52,262 bases of DNA from the NCBI RefSeq assembly GCF_000982955.1, contig NZ_KQ058729.1, positions 1 through 52,262 of the forward strand. Reading direction: 5' to 3'. Each line of letters starts with the position of its first letter. The stretch's first letter is position 1. The position numbers were made by a program, and so were the translations under genes. Shown in pieces: positions 25,960 to 34,758 of the stretch. The notes beneath the pieces are model-generated. The model saw only the letters and a program-made list of their open reading frames with translations, had not been told where the DNA came from and did not search any database. The stretch is from Micromonospora sp. HK10 (GTDB lineage Bacteria; Actinomycetota; Actinomycetes; Mycobacteriales; Micromonosporaceae).

Positions 25960-27158
25960 GCGGTCTCCCCCTGCCTGGTGTGGGCCGGCGCCTCGCCGCG
26001 CTTGACCCGCAGCAACTCCTGGCGCCTGTCGTCCTTGACCCAGGTGAGCGAGCCGGGCTTGCGTGCCTCGTCCGCCAGATGCCTGACGGTGTGCTTGCAG
26101 ACGAACTCCTTGAGCTTCGCGCCCGCGCCGCCGCCGAGGTACCACCTGTTCGCGGTGTCGTCCCTGGCGGCAAACTGGAAGATGCCGGCGCGACGCCCCA
26201 GGCTGATGCACTGGCCGAAGAACCCCAGGTTGATGGGGGACGGCCGGGCACCCGCGATCCGGGCCAGCACCGTGTCGGCGGCGTGCGCGCCGATCCTCGT
26301 CGCGGCCTGGCAGCTCATCCGGAACGGCAGGTCCGACGGGGCCGCCGAGTCCCCGGCCGCGACGATGCGCGCGTCGTCCACGCTCGTCAACGTCTCGTCG
26401 GTGAGCAGGCGGCCCAGCGTGTCGGTGCTCAGCCCGCTGCGGGCGGCCAGGTCCGGCACGCCGAACCCGGCGGTCCAGATGGTCACCGTGCTCGGCACCT
26501 CTCGGCCGCCGCCGAGCCGTACGGCATCGCGAGTCACCGCCGTCACCTTCGTGTCGGGGCCGTCGAGCACGGTCACCCCGAGCCTGGCCAGCCGCCTGGC
26601 AACCGAGCGCCGGCCCCGGGCGTGCAGATACGGGCCGAGCACCCCACCGCAGACAAGGGTCACCGTACGGCCTGCCTCCGCCAGCTCGGCGGCGGTTTCG
26701 ATGCCGGTCGGGCCGGCTCCGACAACCGTCACCGGGGCCGTTGTGGGAGCGGCGTCGACGATCGGCCGCAGCCGCTGCGCCTCCTCCAGGCTGGCGATCG
26801 GGTAGCCGAACTCGGCCGCTCCGGGCACGTCCGGGTGGGCGCTGCCACTGCCCACCGCGTAGATCAGGTAGTCGTAGCCGACGGTGCCGCCGGCCGCCAA
26901 CGTCACGCTGCGCCCGGCCGCGTCGATCCGGGTCACCGTGTCGACCACCAGCCGGACGCCCTCGGCCAGGACTTTTCGGTAGTCGACGACCGCGTCATCG
27001 GACCCGCCCACCACTTGGTGCAGGCGGATCCGCTCGACGAACGTCCGGCGCGGATTGATCAACGTCACCGCTACATCGTCGCGCTGCGTCAGGCGATTGG
27101 CCGCCATGACGCCGGCGTACCCGCCGCCGACCACGACCACATCGATGTTCACCGCCAT
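25956..27158 (-). CDS. NDH-2-like NAD(P)/FAD-dependent oxidoreductase
   Basis: 400 residues from the ATG at 27158, eight bases after GGAGGAG. The FAD-binding motif is at the start (IDVVVVGGGYAGVMAANRLT), the NAD(P)-binding motif about 150 residues on (PVTVVGAGPTGIETAAELAE), and TVTIWTAGFGVPDLA plus ARIVAAGDSAA complete the pyridine nucleotide-disulfide reductase pattern. It resembles type II NADH dehydrogenases, which pass electrons to quinone without pumping protons. The DoxX gene overlaps its end and the ECF41 sigma gene follows; together they form a likely self-regulated redox module. Substrate not determinable. Confidence 0.92.
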   Translation of the reverse strand: MAVNIDVVVVGGGYAGVMAANRLTQRDDVAVTLINPRRTFVERIRLHQVVGGSDDAVVDYRKVLAEGVRLVVDTVTRIDAAGRSVTLAAGGTVGYDYLIYAVGSGSAHPDVPGAAEFGYPIASLEEAQRLRPIVDAAPTTAPVTVVGAGPTGIETAAELAEAGRTVTLVCGGVLGPYLHARGRRSVARRLARLGVTVLDGPDTKVTAVTRDAVRLGGGREVPSTVTIWTAGFGVPDLAARSGLSTDTLGRLLTDETLTSVDDARIVAAGDSAAPSDLPFRMSCQAATRIGAHAADTVLARIAGARPSPINLGFFGQCISLGRRAGIFQFAARDDTANRWYLGGGAGAKLKEFVCKHTVRHLADEARKPGSLTWVKDDRRQELLRVKRGEAPAHTRQGETA

Positions 27159-27294
27159 AGTGGGCTCCTCCGTTCCACGGGGTTCGCCCTCAAGACACCG
27201 CGTGACCGACAGTGCTGACATCGTGTGAGGCAGGCCACTGCACAGGCGCGGGGTGACGCCGGCTGACCTTGACGGTCGGCGGGTCAGCGCGGGC

Positions 27295-27696
27295 TCAGCC
27301 GGGGCCCTGGGACGCCTGCGCCGGCGGAGACGGCACCCCGCGATTGGCGTTGATCCGCTCCCAGTCAGGTGCGAGCTCGTCGGTGATCAGCAGGTCCCGC
27401 CCGATGTCGCGGTGCGGATACGCGGTCCGGCCCACCATGTGTGCCGCGACCGGAGCGCTGGCGAGCTGAAAGAGACCGATGAGCACCAGGGTGGTGATGT
27501 CCACCCCGTTGCGCAGCCGCAGCGCGCAGCCGAGCAGGACCAGGAGCAAGCCGAGCACCTGCGGCTTGGCGGCCGCGTGCAGCCGGAAGAGCAGGTCGGG
27601 GAAGCGCAGCAGGGCGACGCCGGCGGCGAGGCAGAGCATCGCTCCGGCGACCAGGCAGCCGGCGGCGACCGTGTCGAGGACGGCGTCGAGGCTCAT
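27295..27696 (-). CDS. mrpG: Na+/H+ antiporter subunit MrpG/MnhG
   Basis: 133 residues with three membrane helices. AGAMLCLAAGVALLRFPDLL followed by FRLHAAAKPQVLGLLLVLLG is the conserved MnhG signature (RFPD...RLHAATK). The ATG overlaps the mrpF stop. Last gene of the seven-function Mrp operon. The C-terminal 30 residues are polar and longer than the minimum for the family. Confidence 0.95.
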   Translation of the reverse strand: MSLDAVLDTVAAGCLVAGAMLCLAAGVALLRFPDLLFRLHAAAKPQVLGLLLVLLGCALRLRNGVDITTLVLIGLFQLASAPVAAHMVGRTAYPHRDIGRDLLITDELAPDWERINANRGVPSPPAQASQGPG

Positions 27697-27956
27697 TGGT
27701 CACCCTTCCGGGTCGCGAACCGGGCGATGCTGACCGAGCCGACGAACCCGAGGATGGCCAGCACCACGAGCACCGGCAGTGCGGTGGCGTCGCGGCTGTA
27801 CGCCGCCTCCATGGCGATGGCGGCGACGACGATGGCGAGCAGGACGTCGGTGGCGACCGCCCGGTCGAGGATGGACGGCCCGCGGATGATGCGGACGAGA
27901 ACCAGCGCGCCGGCGATGGCGAGCAGGACGGTGACGGTCACGGCGACGACGATCAT
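27693..27956 (-). CDS. mrpF: Na+/H+ antiporter subunit MrpF/MnhF
   Basis: 87 residues, three membrane helices. IIRGPSILDRAVATDVLLAI is the diagnostic MnhF block (RGP...DR..A.D). Overlaps both neighbours by four bases (ATGA), so stoichiometric co-translation is expected for this integral subunit of the Mrp complex. Confidence 0.95.
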   Translation of the reverse strand: MIVVAVTVTVLLAIAGALVLVRIIRGPSILDRAVATDVLLAIVVAAIAMEAAYSRDATALPVLVVLAILGFVGSVSIARFATRKGDQ

Positions 27957-28582
27957 GTCGGAACCCTTTCCTGGTCAACCGGCTGCGGCGGGCCGGCCGG
28001 GTATGAATCGGTCAGGCGGCGGACCTCGTCGGGCGAGCCGATGGCGTTCACGATCCGGGCCTCGAGCTCGTACACGCCGCGCCGGAACCGCTCGACCTCC
28101 TCGATCGTGCGTACGCCGATGACGTGGACGTAGAGGGTGCCGGTCGCCCGGTCGGCCTCGAGGATGAGGCTGCCGGGGACCAGGGACAGCGCCTCACCGA
28201 CCAGCGTGAGGTTGAGGTCCGTGTTGACCCGCAGCGGCACCGCGATGATCGCGCCGCGCGGCGTGTGCCGGGGGCGAAGCGCCAGCCAGGCGATGTGGAT
28301 GGAGGCGACCACGAGGTCCCAGTTGAAGCGCAGCAGGAACCGGGCCGCCGGCAGCGGACGGAAGCGACCGGCGAAGGTCACCGGGGGCAGCGGGAACACC
28401 GCCAGCAGTACGGTGGCGACCAGCACACCGCTGATCACGTTCGCCCAGCTGAGGGTGCCCCACAGCAGTACCCAGACGGTGGTCAGGGCGGTCATGGCCA
28501 TGATCCGGTTACGGCGACGGTCGCGGCGGGTCAGCGGCGGGTTCGGTCGGGCGGGACCGGGCTGGGTCATCGGGTCGCTCAC
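27953..28582 (-). CDS. mrpE: Na+/H+ antiporter subunit MrpE/MnhE
   Basis: 209 residues from the GTG at 28582 that overlaps the mrpD stop. Two hydrophobic N-terminal helices (MAMTALTTVWVLLWGTLSWA; GVLVATVLLAVFPLPPV) are followed by a cytoplasmic domain with LTLVGEALSLVPGSLILEAD and LYVHVIGV, the MnhE signature. A basic N-terminal extension (RRDRRRNRIMA) is present. It is a structural subunit of the multi-subunit antiporter. Confidence 0.94.
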   Translation of the reverse strand: MSDPMTQPGPARPNPPLTRRDRRRNRIMAMTALTTVWVLLWGTLSWANVISGVLVATVLLAVFPLPPVTFAGRFRPLPAARFLLRFNWDLVVASIHIAWLALRPRHTPRGAIIAVPLRVNTDLNLTLVGEALSLVPGSLILEADRATGTLYVHVIGVRTIEEVERFRRGVYELEARIVNAIGSPDEVRRLTDSYPAGPPQPVDQERVPT

Positions 28583-30120
28583 GGGGCACCGTCCGGGAAC
28601 ACGGCCTCGACGTACGGGGTGCGGCGCAGCAGGTTCTCGGCGGCGTCGGTGCTGACCTCGAAGAGCGGCCCGGCGACCGCGGTCAGGGCCAGCCCGAGCA
28701 CCACGAGGGCCACGGTCGGCGCGATCATCAGCCGGGGCAGCATGGCGCCCGTGTACGCACCGTCGTCGGTCCGGACGGTGTCCCCGGCCGCCGGCATGTC
28801 GGGGTGCGGAGCACGCCAGAAGGCCAGGTTCCAGACCCGGGCGATGGCGTAGAGGGTGAGCAGGCTGGTGAGCAGCCCGCCCGCGACCAGGACCCAGGCC
28901 AGCGGACTGCCGTCCGCCACCCCGGCCTGCACGAGACCGAGCTTGCCGAGGAACCCGGAGAACGGCGGGATGCCGGCGAGGTTGAGCGCGGGCACGAAGA
29001 ACAGCACGGCCAGCAGTGGCGACAGCCGGGCCAGCCCGCCGAGCCGGTCCAGGGCGGTGCTTCCGCCGCGCCGCTCGACCAGGCCCGCGGCGAGGAACAG
29101 CGTGGTCTGGATGGTGATGTGGTGCACCACGTAGAAGATCGCGGCGGACAGCCCGAGCGCCGTGGTCAGGCCGATCCCGAACAGCATGTAGCCGATGTGG
29201 CTGATCAGCGTGAACGACAGCAGCCGCTTGATGTCGGACTGGGCCACCGCACCGAGAATGCCGACCACCATGGTCAGCACCGCGGCCACCATCAGCAGGT
29301 CAGCGCTGCGGCCCCCGGGGAACAGCAGCGTCTCGGTGCGGATGATGGCGTACACGCCGACCTTGGTGAGCAGGCCGGCGAAGACCGCGGTGACCGGGGC
29401 CGGGGCGGTCGGATAGCTGTCCGGCAGCCAGGCCGACAGCGGGAATACGGCCGCCTTGATGCCGAAGGCGAGCAGCAGCATGCCCTGCAGCACCAGGCGC
29501 AGGTCGTCCGGCAGCGCGTCCAGGCGGTCGACGAGCTGGGCCAGGTTGAGGGTGCCGGTCGAGGCGTACACCAGGCCGATCGCGACCAGGAAGACCAGCG
29601 ACGACAGCAGGCTCACCACGACGTACGTGGTGCCGGCGCGGATCCGCGTCTCGGTGCTGCCCAGGGTCAGCAGCACGTAGCTGGCGACCAGCAGGATCTC
29701 GAAGCCGACGTAGAGGTTGAACAGGTCGCCGGAGAGGAACGCGTTGCACACGCCGGCGGTCAGCACCAGATACGTGGGGTGGTAGACCGACAGCGGTGTC
29801 TCCTCGTTGCCGTCGGCCATGCCCTGCCCGATGGAGTACACCAGCACGCACAGGGTGACCGCGGCGGAGACGACGAGCATCAGGGCGGCGAGCTGGTCGG
29901 CGACCAGCACGATGCCCAGCGGCGCCACCCACCCGCCGACCTCGACGACCAGCGGCCCGTCCACCGTCGAGCGGATCAGGAGCGCCGCGGCGACGCCGAC
30001 GGTGGCGGTGAGGACGGTGAGACTGACCCACCGTTGGGCGCGCGGACGGCCGGCGAGCAACAACGTCAGGGCCGCGCCGAGCAGCGGCATCACCACGGGC
30101 AGGGGAACCAACCAGGTCAT
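28579..30120 (-). CDS. mrpD: Na+/H+ antiporter subunit MrpD/MnhD
   Basis: 513 residues from the ATG at 30120 that overlaps the mrpC stop. About 14 membrane helices of the NADH-quinone oxidoreductase antiporter fold (NuoM/NuoN-like): NLYVGFEILLVASYVLLTLG with the conserved glutamate, then FGIKAAVFPLSAWLPDSYPT, APAPVTAVFAGLLTKVGVYA and DIKRLLSFTLISHIGYML. Forms one of the two proton-translocating channels of Mrp. Confidence 0.96.
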   Translation of the reverse strand: MTWLVPLPVVMPLLGAALTLLLAGRPRAQRWVSLTVLTATVGVAAALLIRSTVDGPLVVEVGGWVAPLGIVLVADQLAALMLVVSAAVTLCVLVYSIGQGMADGNEETPLSVYHPTYLVLTAGVCNAFLSGDLFNLYVGFEILLVASYVLLTLGSTETRIRAGTTYVVVSLLSSLVFLVAIGLVYASTGTLNLAQLVDRLDALPDDLRLVLQGMLLLAFGIKAAVFPLSAWLPDSYPTAPAPVTAVFAGLLTKVGVYAIIRTETLLFPGGRSADLLMVAAVLTMVVGILGAVAQSDIKRLLSFTLISHIGYMLFGIGLTTALGLSAAIFYVVHHITIQTTLFLAAGLVERRGGSTALDRLGGLARLSPLLAVLFFVPALNLAGIPPFSGFLGKLGLVQAGVADGSPLAWVLVAGGLLTSLLTLYAIARVWNLAFWRAPHPDMPAAGDTVRTDDGAYTGAMLPRLMIAPTVALVVLGLALTAVAGPLFEVSTDAAENLLRRTPYVEAVFPDGAP

Positions 30121-30581
30121 TGGGCCCTCCCGGCGTCGCCGGAAACGACGACGGGTCGCTCGGCGGGCTCCTGCGGCGGCTCCCCGTCGGGTGAGTCGTT
30201 GTCCGCGGTGCCGGGGCCCTCGTCCCGGTCGGCCAGCTCCATGATGCGCCGGTCCTCGACGTCGTCCTGCACCTCGTCGTGACCGTTGAGGTGCCAGCTG
30301 CGGTATGCCAGCGCGAGCAGGAACGCCGTCATGCCGAGGGTGATGACGATCGCGGTGAGCACCATCGCCTGGGGCAGCGGGTCGCTCATGTCCTCTCCGG
30401 CGGTCGTGCCGACGATCGGCGGGCCGCCGGCCCGGCCCCCGGTGAGCAGGAGCAGGTTGGCGCCGTTGCCGAGCAGGATGACGCCCATCAGCACCCGGGT
30501 CAGGCTGCGTTCCAGCAGCAGCGTCACCCCGGCGGCGAACAGCACGCCGACGACGAGGACGTAGGTCAGGTTCGGGTTCAC
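30117..30581 (-). CDS. mrpC: Na+/H+ antiporter subunit MrpC/MnhC
   Basis: 154 residues from a GTG overlapping the mrpA stop (GTGTGA). NuoK-like three-helix core: YVLVVGVLFAAGVTLLLERS, VLMGVILLGNGANLLLL, and AMVLTAIVITLGMTAFLLAL. The last 45 residues are a hydrophilic, acidic extension not needed by the family core. Part of the Mrp operon. Confidence 0.95.
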   Translation of the reverse strand: MNPNLTYVLVVGVLFAAGVTLLLERSLTRVLMGVILLGNGANLLLLTGGRAGGPPIVGTTAGEDMSDPLPQAMVLTAIVITLGMTAFLLALAYRSWHLNGHDEVQDDVEDRRIMELADRDEGPGTADNDSPDGEPPQEPAERPVVVSGDAGRAQ

Positions 30582-33400
30582 ACCAGCTCCTTCGTCCGGG
30601 CCTCGGGGGCATCCTCGGTCTCCTGCTGGCGGTCCATCTCCGCGCCGAGGCCGCGCAGGATGTCCAGGATCAGGCCGACCACGATGAGGTAGACGCCGAC
30701 GTCGAAGAAGACGGACGTCACGAAGTGCAGGTGGCCGAGGACCGGCACGTGCAGGTCGAGGACGGCGCTCTGGAGGAACTCCCCACCCAGCACCATCGCG
30801 GTCAGGCCGGTGCCGAGCGCGACGAAGAGCCCGGCGCCGAGCAACGCGCCGGCATCCACCGGGGCCGCCCCGTTGAGTTCGGTACGCCCGCCCGCCAGGT
30901 AGCGCACGGCCAGCGCGAGACCGGCGACCAGGCCGGCGGCGAAGCCACCTCCGGGGGCGTTGTGGCCGGAGAAGAGCAGGTAGATCGAGAAGAGCACGAT
31001 GGCGTGGAACAGCAGCCGGGTGATGGTCTGGAGGATGACCGACTGCTGGCGGATCGTCGCACCGACCGTGAGCCAACGCGGGCGGACCGAGTCGCTGGAG
31101 CCGACGCCGGGGATGTCCCGGCGCAGGCCCAGGTCCCGGGAGCGGCGGAAGATCAGGCTGGCCACGCCGGTGGCGGCCACCACCAGAACGGCGATCTCGC
31201 CCATGGTGTCCCACGCGCGGATATCCACCAGCGTCACGTTGACGATGTTCTTGCCGCCGCCGTACGAGACCGCTTTGTCGGCAAAGCCGACGGAGATCGG
31301 GGTGGCGACGCGGGAGCCCGCCGCCACGTACGCCATGCCGGCGGTGACCACGCCGACCGCGACGCCGAGGGCGATCCGGCCGCGGCGGCTGGCCCGGATG
31401 GGCCGCTCGGAGAACTTTGCCGGCAACCGGCGCAGCACCAGCACGAACATGGCGATCGTGACCGTCTCGACGAGGAACTGGGTCAGCGCCAGGTCCGGGG
31501 CGCCGTGCAGGATGAACAGCAGTGCCGTGCCGTAGCCGGTGACCCCGACCAGGATCATCGCGGTCATCCGGCGCAGGGCGCGGGCTGCCGCCACGGCGGC
31601 GACGACCACCACCGCGCCGGCGACGGCCTGCAGGGGCGTGTCCCAGAGCGTGAACCGCTGCGGCCACGGCGCGCCCGCCAGCAGCGCCCCTCCGGGCAGC
31701 ACGACCAGCACCAGCAGGATGACGCCCAGGTAGAACGGGAGGGAACCGCGTTGGGTGGCGCCGGTGAGTTCCACTGCCACCCGGTCCACGCCGCCGACGA
31801 GCCGGTCGTAGACCTTCGCCCCGTCGACCGGCGCCTGCGCCGGGCGCAGACGGCCGCGGCGCTGCAGCAGGAACAGCCCTGCGCCGGCGGCGATCGCCAG
31901 CGCGGAGAGCCCGAGCGCCGGGGTGAACCCGTGCCACAGCGAGAGGTGGTACGCGGACCCCACGCTCGGGTACAGGTCGGCGTAGGAGACGAGGACCCGG
32001 TCCACGGCGGGTGCGAAGGCCCCCACCGCGAGGCCGGCGACGGCGAGCAGCGCGGCCGGCGCGAGGAACGGCCACCGGACCGGCTCGGCCGGCGTGGTCG
32101 GCACGCCGGCCTTGCCGGCGAACGCACCCCACCCGAACCGCAGCGTGTACGCGACAGTCAGCGCCGAGCCGAGCACCACCCCGGCGAGGACCACCAGGTC
32201 GGCCGTACCGCCCTGCAGGAACGCCTCGACCGCCGCCTCTTTGGCGACGAAGCCGGCCGTCGGCGGCAGGCCCGCCATCGAGGCCGCCGCGAGACCGGCC
32301 ACGACGGCCAGCGCGGGCACCCGCCGGCCCAGGCCGCTGAGCTCGCGCAGGTCCCGGGTGCCGGTGACGTGCTCCACCACGCCGACGGAGAGGAACAGGG
32401 TGGCCTTGAACAGGGCATGGGCCAGCACCATCGCCGTACCGGCGAGGGCGGTGTCCCGCGTGCCGGCGCCGAGGACCACCATGAGCAGGCCGAGTTGGCT
32501 GACCGTGCCGTAGGCGAGCAGCAACTTCAGGTCGACCTGCCGCAGCGCCGCCCAGCCGCCGAGGAACATCGTGATCAGGCCGCCGGCCAGCAGGACGGGA
32601 CGCCATGGCGTGGCACCGACCACCGCCGGCCCGATCAGTGCGACGAGGAAGACACCCGCCTTCACCATCGCCGCCGCGTGCAGGTACGCGCTGACCGGGG
32701 TCGGCGCGGCCATCGCCCCCGGCAGCCAGAAGCTGAACGGGAAGATGGCCGACTTGCTCAGCGCGCCGAGCAGGACCAGCACCAGGGCGACGGCGAGGTA
32801 ACCGCCAGTGGGTAGGTTGTCGGCGATCTCCGACCAACGGTAGCTGCCGGCATGCTCTCCGAGCATCACGAACCCGGCGAGCATCGCCAGCCCGCCGAGC
32901 GTGGTCACCAGCAGGGCCTGCATGGCCGCCCGCCGGCTGGCCCGCCGGGTCGGGTCGCTGGCGATGAGCAGGTAGGAGAAGACGGTGGTCAGCTCCCAGA
33001 ACACGTACATCAGCAGGAGGTCGTCGGAGACCACCAGGCCGAGCATCGCTCCGGCGAACGCCACGAACACCGCTGCGAACCGGCCGAGGCCCGGGTCGTC
33101 GGAGCGGAAGTACCGCGCGCTGTAGCCGAGCACCAGCGCGCCGACACCGCCGACGAGCAGCAGCATCAGCCAGGCCAGGGTGCCCATCCGCAGCGCGACG
33201 TCCAGTCCGAGCTGCGGCACCCAGGTGACCGTCTCCACCACCGGCGCGCCGGTGCGGACCGTGCCGGTCTGTGCCAGCGCCCAGCCCAGGGTCGCCGCCG
33301 GCGCGAGCGCGACGAGGTAGAGGGCACGACGGCCCCAACGGCGTACCAGCACCGGGGCGATCGCAGCTGCGAGCACATGGATCGCCACCAGTACCAGCAC
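30578..33400 (-). CDS. mrpA: Na+/H+ antiporter MrpA with fused MrpB domain
   Basis: 940 residues starting at the GTG at 33400 (GGAGG four bases before). Residues 1-500 are NuoL-like, with VFVAFAGAMLGLVVSDDLLL, MYVFWELTTVFSYLLI and PGAMAAPTPVSAYLHAAAMV. VGVTGYGTALLFILHGAPDL (about 618) starts the MrpA-specific DUF4040 region. From about 780 the MnhB domain is fused: ILQTITRLLFHAIVLFSIYL, LFSGHNAPGGGFAAGLVAGL, then FFDVGVYLIVVGLILDIL. This MrpAB fusion is known in actinobacteria. The complex exchanges cytoplasmic Na+ (and other monovalent cations) for H+, giving salt and alkali tolerance. First gene of mrpABCDEFG. Confidence 0.96.
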   Translation of the reverse strand: MLVLVAIHVLAAAIAPVLVRRWGRRALYLVALAPAATLGWALAQTGTVRTGAPVVETVTWVPQLGLDVALRMGTLAWLMLLLVGGVGALVLGYSARYFRSDDPGLGRFAAVFVAFAGAMLGLVVSDDLLLMYVFWELTTVFSYLLIASDPTRRASRRAAMQALLVTTLGGLAMLAGFVMLGEHAGSYRWSEIADNLPTGGYLAVALVLVLLGALSKSAIFPFSFWLPGAMAAPTPVSAYLHAAAMVKAGVFLVALIGPAVVGATPWRPVLLAGGLITMFLGGWAALRQVDLKLLLAYGTVSQLGLLMVVLGAGTRDTALAGTAMVLAHALFKATLFLSVGVVEHVTGTRDLRELSGLGRRVPALAVVAGLAAASMAGLPPTAGFVAKEAAVEAFLQGGTADLVVLAGVVLGSALTVAYTLRFGWGAFAGKAGVPTTPAEPVRWPFLAPAALLAVAGLAVGAFAPAVDRVLVSYADLYPSVGSAYHLSLWHGFTPALGLSALAIAAGAGLFLLQRRGRLRPAQAPVDGAKVYDRLVGGVDRVAVELTGATQRGSLPFYLGVILLVLVVLPGGALLAGAPWPQRFTLWDTPLQAVAGAVVVVAAVAAARALRRMTAMILVGVTGYGTALLFILHGAPDLALTQFLVETVTIAMFVLVLRRLPAKFSERPIRASRRGRIALGVAVGVVTAGMAYVAAGSRVATPISVGFADKAVSYGGGKNIVNVTLVDIRAWDTMGEIAVLVVAATGVASLIFRRSRDLGLRRDIPGVGSSDSVRPRWLTVGATIRQQSVILQTITRLLFHAIVLFSIYLLFSGHNAPGGGFAAGLVAGLALAVRYLAGGRTELNGAAPVDAGALLGAGLFVALGTGLTAMVLGGEFLQSAVLDLHVPVLGHLHFVTSVFFDVGVYLIVVGLILDILRGLGAEMDRQQETEDAPEARTKELV

Positions 33401-33427
33401 ACACCCTCCCCAGGGTTCTACTTTCGG

Positions 33428-33446
33428 TTAGCCAAGCCTAACCTGA
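33428..33446 (-). promoter_or_regulatory. possible DtxR/IdeR-like box upstream of mrpA
   Basis: On the reverse strand TCAGGTTAGGCTTGGCTAA agrees with the iron-box consensus TTAGGTTAGGCTAACCTAA at 15 of 19 positions, and the wider stretch has GGTTAG/CTAACC arms. It ends 28 bases before the mrpA start, an operator position. Regulation of Mrp by iron or manganese would be unexpected, so treat as a candidate. Confidence 0.45.
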
Positions 33447-33511
33447 ACAAATCGGATCGACACCTGCGCGCCGTCGCGCCGCGACGGCTGTCGATGATCG
33501 GAAGCAGTGGG

Positions 33512-33985
33512 TCAGCCGACGGCCTGCGCCACGGCCGAGATGCCGGCCTCGCTGCCCGCCACGACCACGTCGTCTCCGGCGACGATGACGAAATCATCGC
33601 CGGGCGCCGTGATCGTTTCGCCGTTGCGGACGACGGCCAGCAGCGACAGGGCCTGCCCGCCGAGGTCGATGTCCCGCCAGGCGCGTCCGTCGCCCGGCGT
33701 TCCCAGGGCGACTGCGATCCGCACCACCGAGAGCCCCGGCACCTGCCGATCCAGGCCCACGAGATGCTCGACGGTCACCACCGCCTCGAGCAGTCCGGAC
33801 AGCACCTGCGCCTCGGTCCGTCCCAGGGTGAGGGTGTACAGGGCGGTATCCGGGTCCTTCGGGTGGTAGATGACGAGGTCACGCCGTCCGTCGGGGTGGG
33901 CGATCAGGCCCGCTTGCTGGCCGCTGGCCGTTCGGAAGCGCTGGCAGACGCCGATGCCCGGTAGCGTCCTCTTCTCGACGTGCAT
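33512..33985 (-). CDS. KhtT-like cation:proton antiporter regulatory subunit (TrkA-C domain)
   Basis: About 157 residues from the ATG at 33985 (AAGGGGG upstream; a GTG one codon earlier is possible). The N-terminal half (VEKRTLPGIGVCQRFRTASG, RRDLVIYHPKD) matches KhtT-type subunits; the C-terminal half is a TrkA-C (RCK_C) domain: VRNGETITAPGDDFVIVAGD and DVVVAGSE. In KhtTU the subunit gates a KefB-like K+/H+ antiporter in response to ligand. No such antiporter gene is adjacent; the neighbour is the Mrp operon on the same strand. Confidence 0.88.
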   Translation of the reverse strand: MHVEKRTLPGIGVCQRFRTASGQQAGLIAHPDGRRDLVIYHPKDPDTALYTLTLGRTEAQVLSGLLEAVVTVEHLVGLDRQVPGLSVVRIAVALGTPGDGRAWRDIDLGGQALSLLAVVRNGETITAPGDDFVIVAGDDVVVAGSEAGISAVAQAVG

Positions 33986-34198
33986 CACCCACCCCCTTCG
34001 CGGTGACGGCCCGCCGTGGCGCCGCCAAGGTCCTTAATCCGTATCATCCGCAGCGGGCGGTCCGCCATCTCCATCGATGTCCGTCCACTGTCTGCCACCG
34101 ACCTCCGCCGCGTCCACGCGTCGGCGGCGCGGTGCCGCCGGCGGGGTGGTTCGTCACCGGTTTCTCCGCAGAGAGGTTGTGCCGCCCGGCCGGGCGGG

Positions 34199-34640
34199 TC
34201 AGGCCACGACGCCGAAGCCGCCGGTCCAGGAAACCTTCTCGGCCGCGGCCAGGCTGATCTGCAGGAAGCCGAGGGCCTCCATCTCGCGGGCCCGCTTGAG
34301 CGCGCCGGCGTCGATGACCTTCAGGCCGGCCGCGCTGATCACGTCGCTGAGGGTGGCCTTGGCGTCGGCGTCGTCGCCAGCGACCAGGACGGTCGTGGTC
34401 AACTGGCCGACGGTGCCGGCTGCCAGCGTGCCGGCGAAGGTGGTGTTGAAGGCCTTGAGTACCCGGGATTCCGGCAGCTTGGCGGCGATCTCGGCGGCGG
34501 CCGAGCTGTCGGCGGGAACGGTGAGGGAGTCGAAGGTCTCGAAATTCAGCGGGTTGGTGATGTCGACCACGATCTTGCCCGCGAGTTGTTCACCACGCTG
34601 GGCGATCACCTGGTCGACGGTCGGGTAGGGAAACGCACGG
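34199..34640 (-). pseudogene. 5'-truncated NADPH-dependent F420 reductase-like gene
   Basis: The protein from about 34635 leftward is a good match to the C-terminal two thirds of F420-dependent NADP reductase-like proteins: TVDQVIAQRGEQLAGKIVVD, ITNPLNFETFDSLTVPADSS, LPESRVLKAFNTTFAGTLA and ALKRAREMEALGFLQISLA. The N-terminal Rossmann GxGxMG dinucleotide motif, expected 60-70 residues earlier, is absent; codons upstream of 34640 are Arg/Pro-rich and unrelated. The head was probably lost when the neighbouring forward-strand cluster was juxtaposed. Confidence 0.8.
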
Positions 34641-34758
34641 CGCGACGACGCGCGTCGATCAGCCGGCCCGCGGGCCACCGACCACAGCACGCGGAGCATT
34701 CCGCCCGGCCAGTCGGCTCTCGTAGGCTCGGACGGTGGAGAGCAGTCGAGGGCGGATC

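Noticed and set aside
24349..26805. Long forward-strand frame over the ECF41/DoxX region
   Set aside because: Antisense to three well-supported genes; no homologous pattern in the forward reading.
30117..33404. 1095-codon reverse frame overlapping mrpA
   Set aside because: Only its end (from 30581) is real, as mrpC; the rest is the mrpA sequence in a wrong frame, Arg/Gly/Pro-rich.
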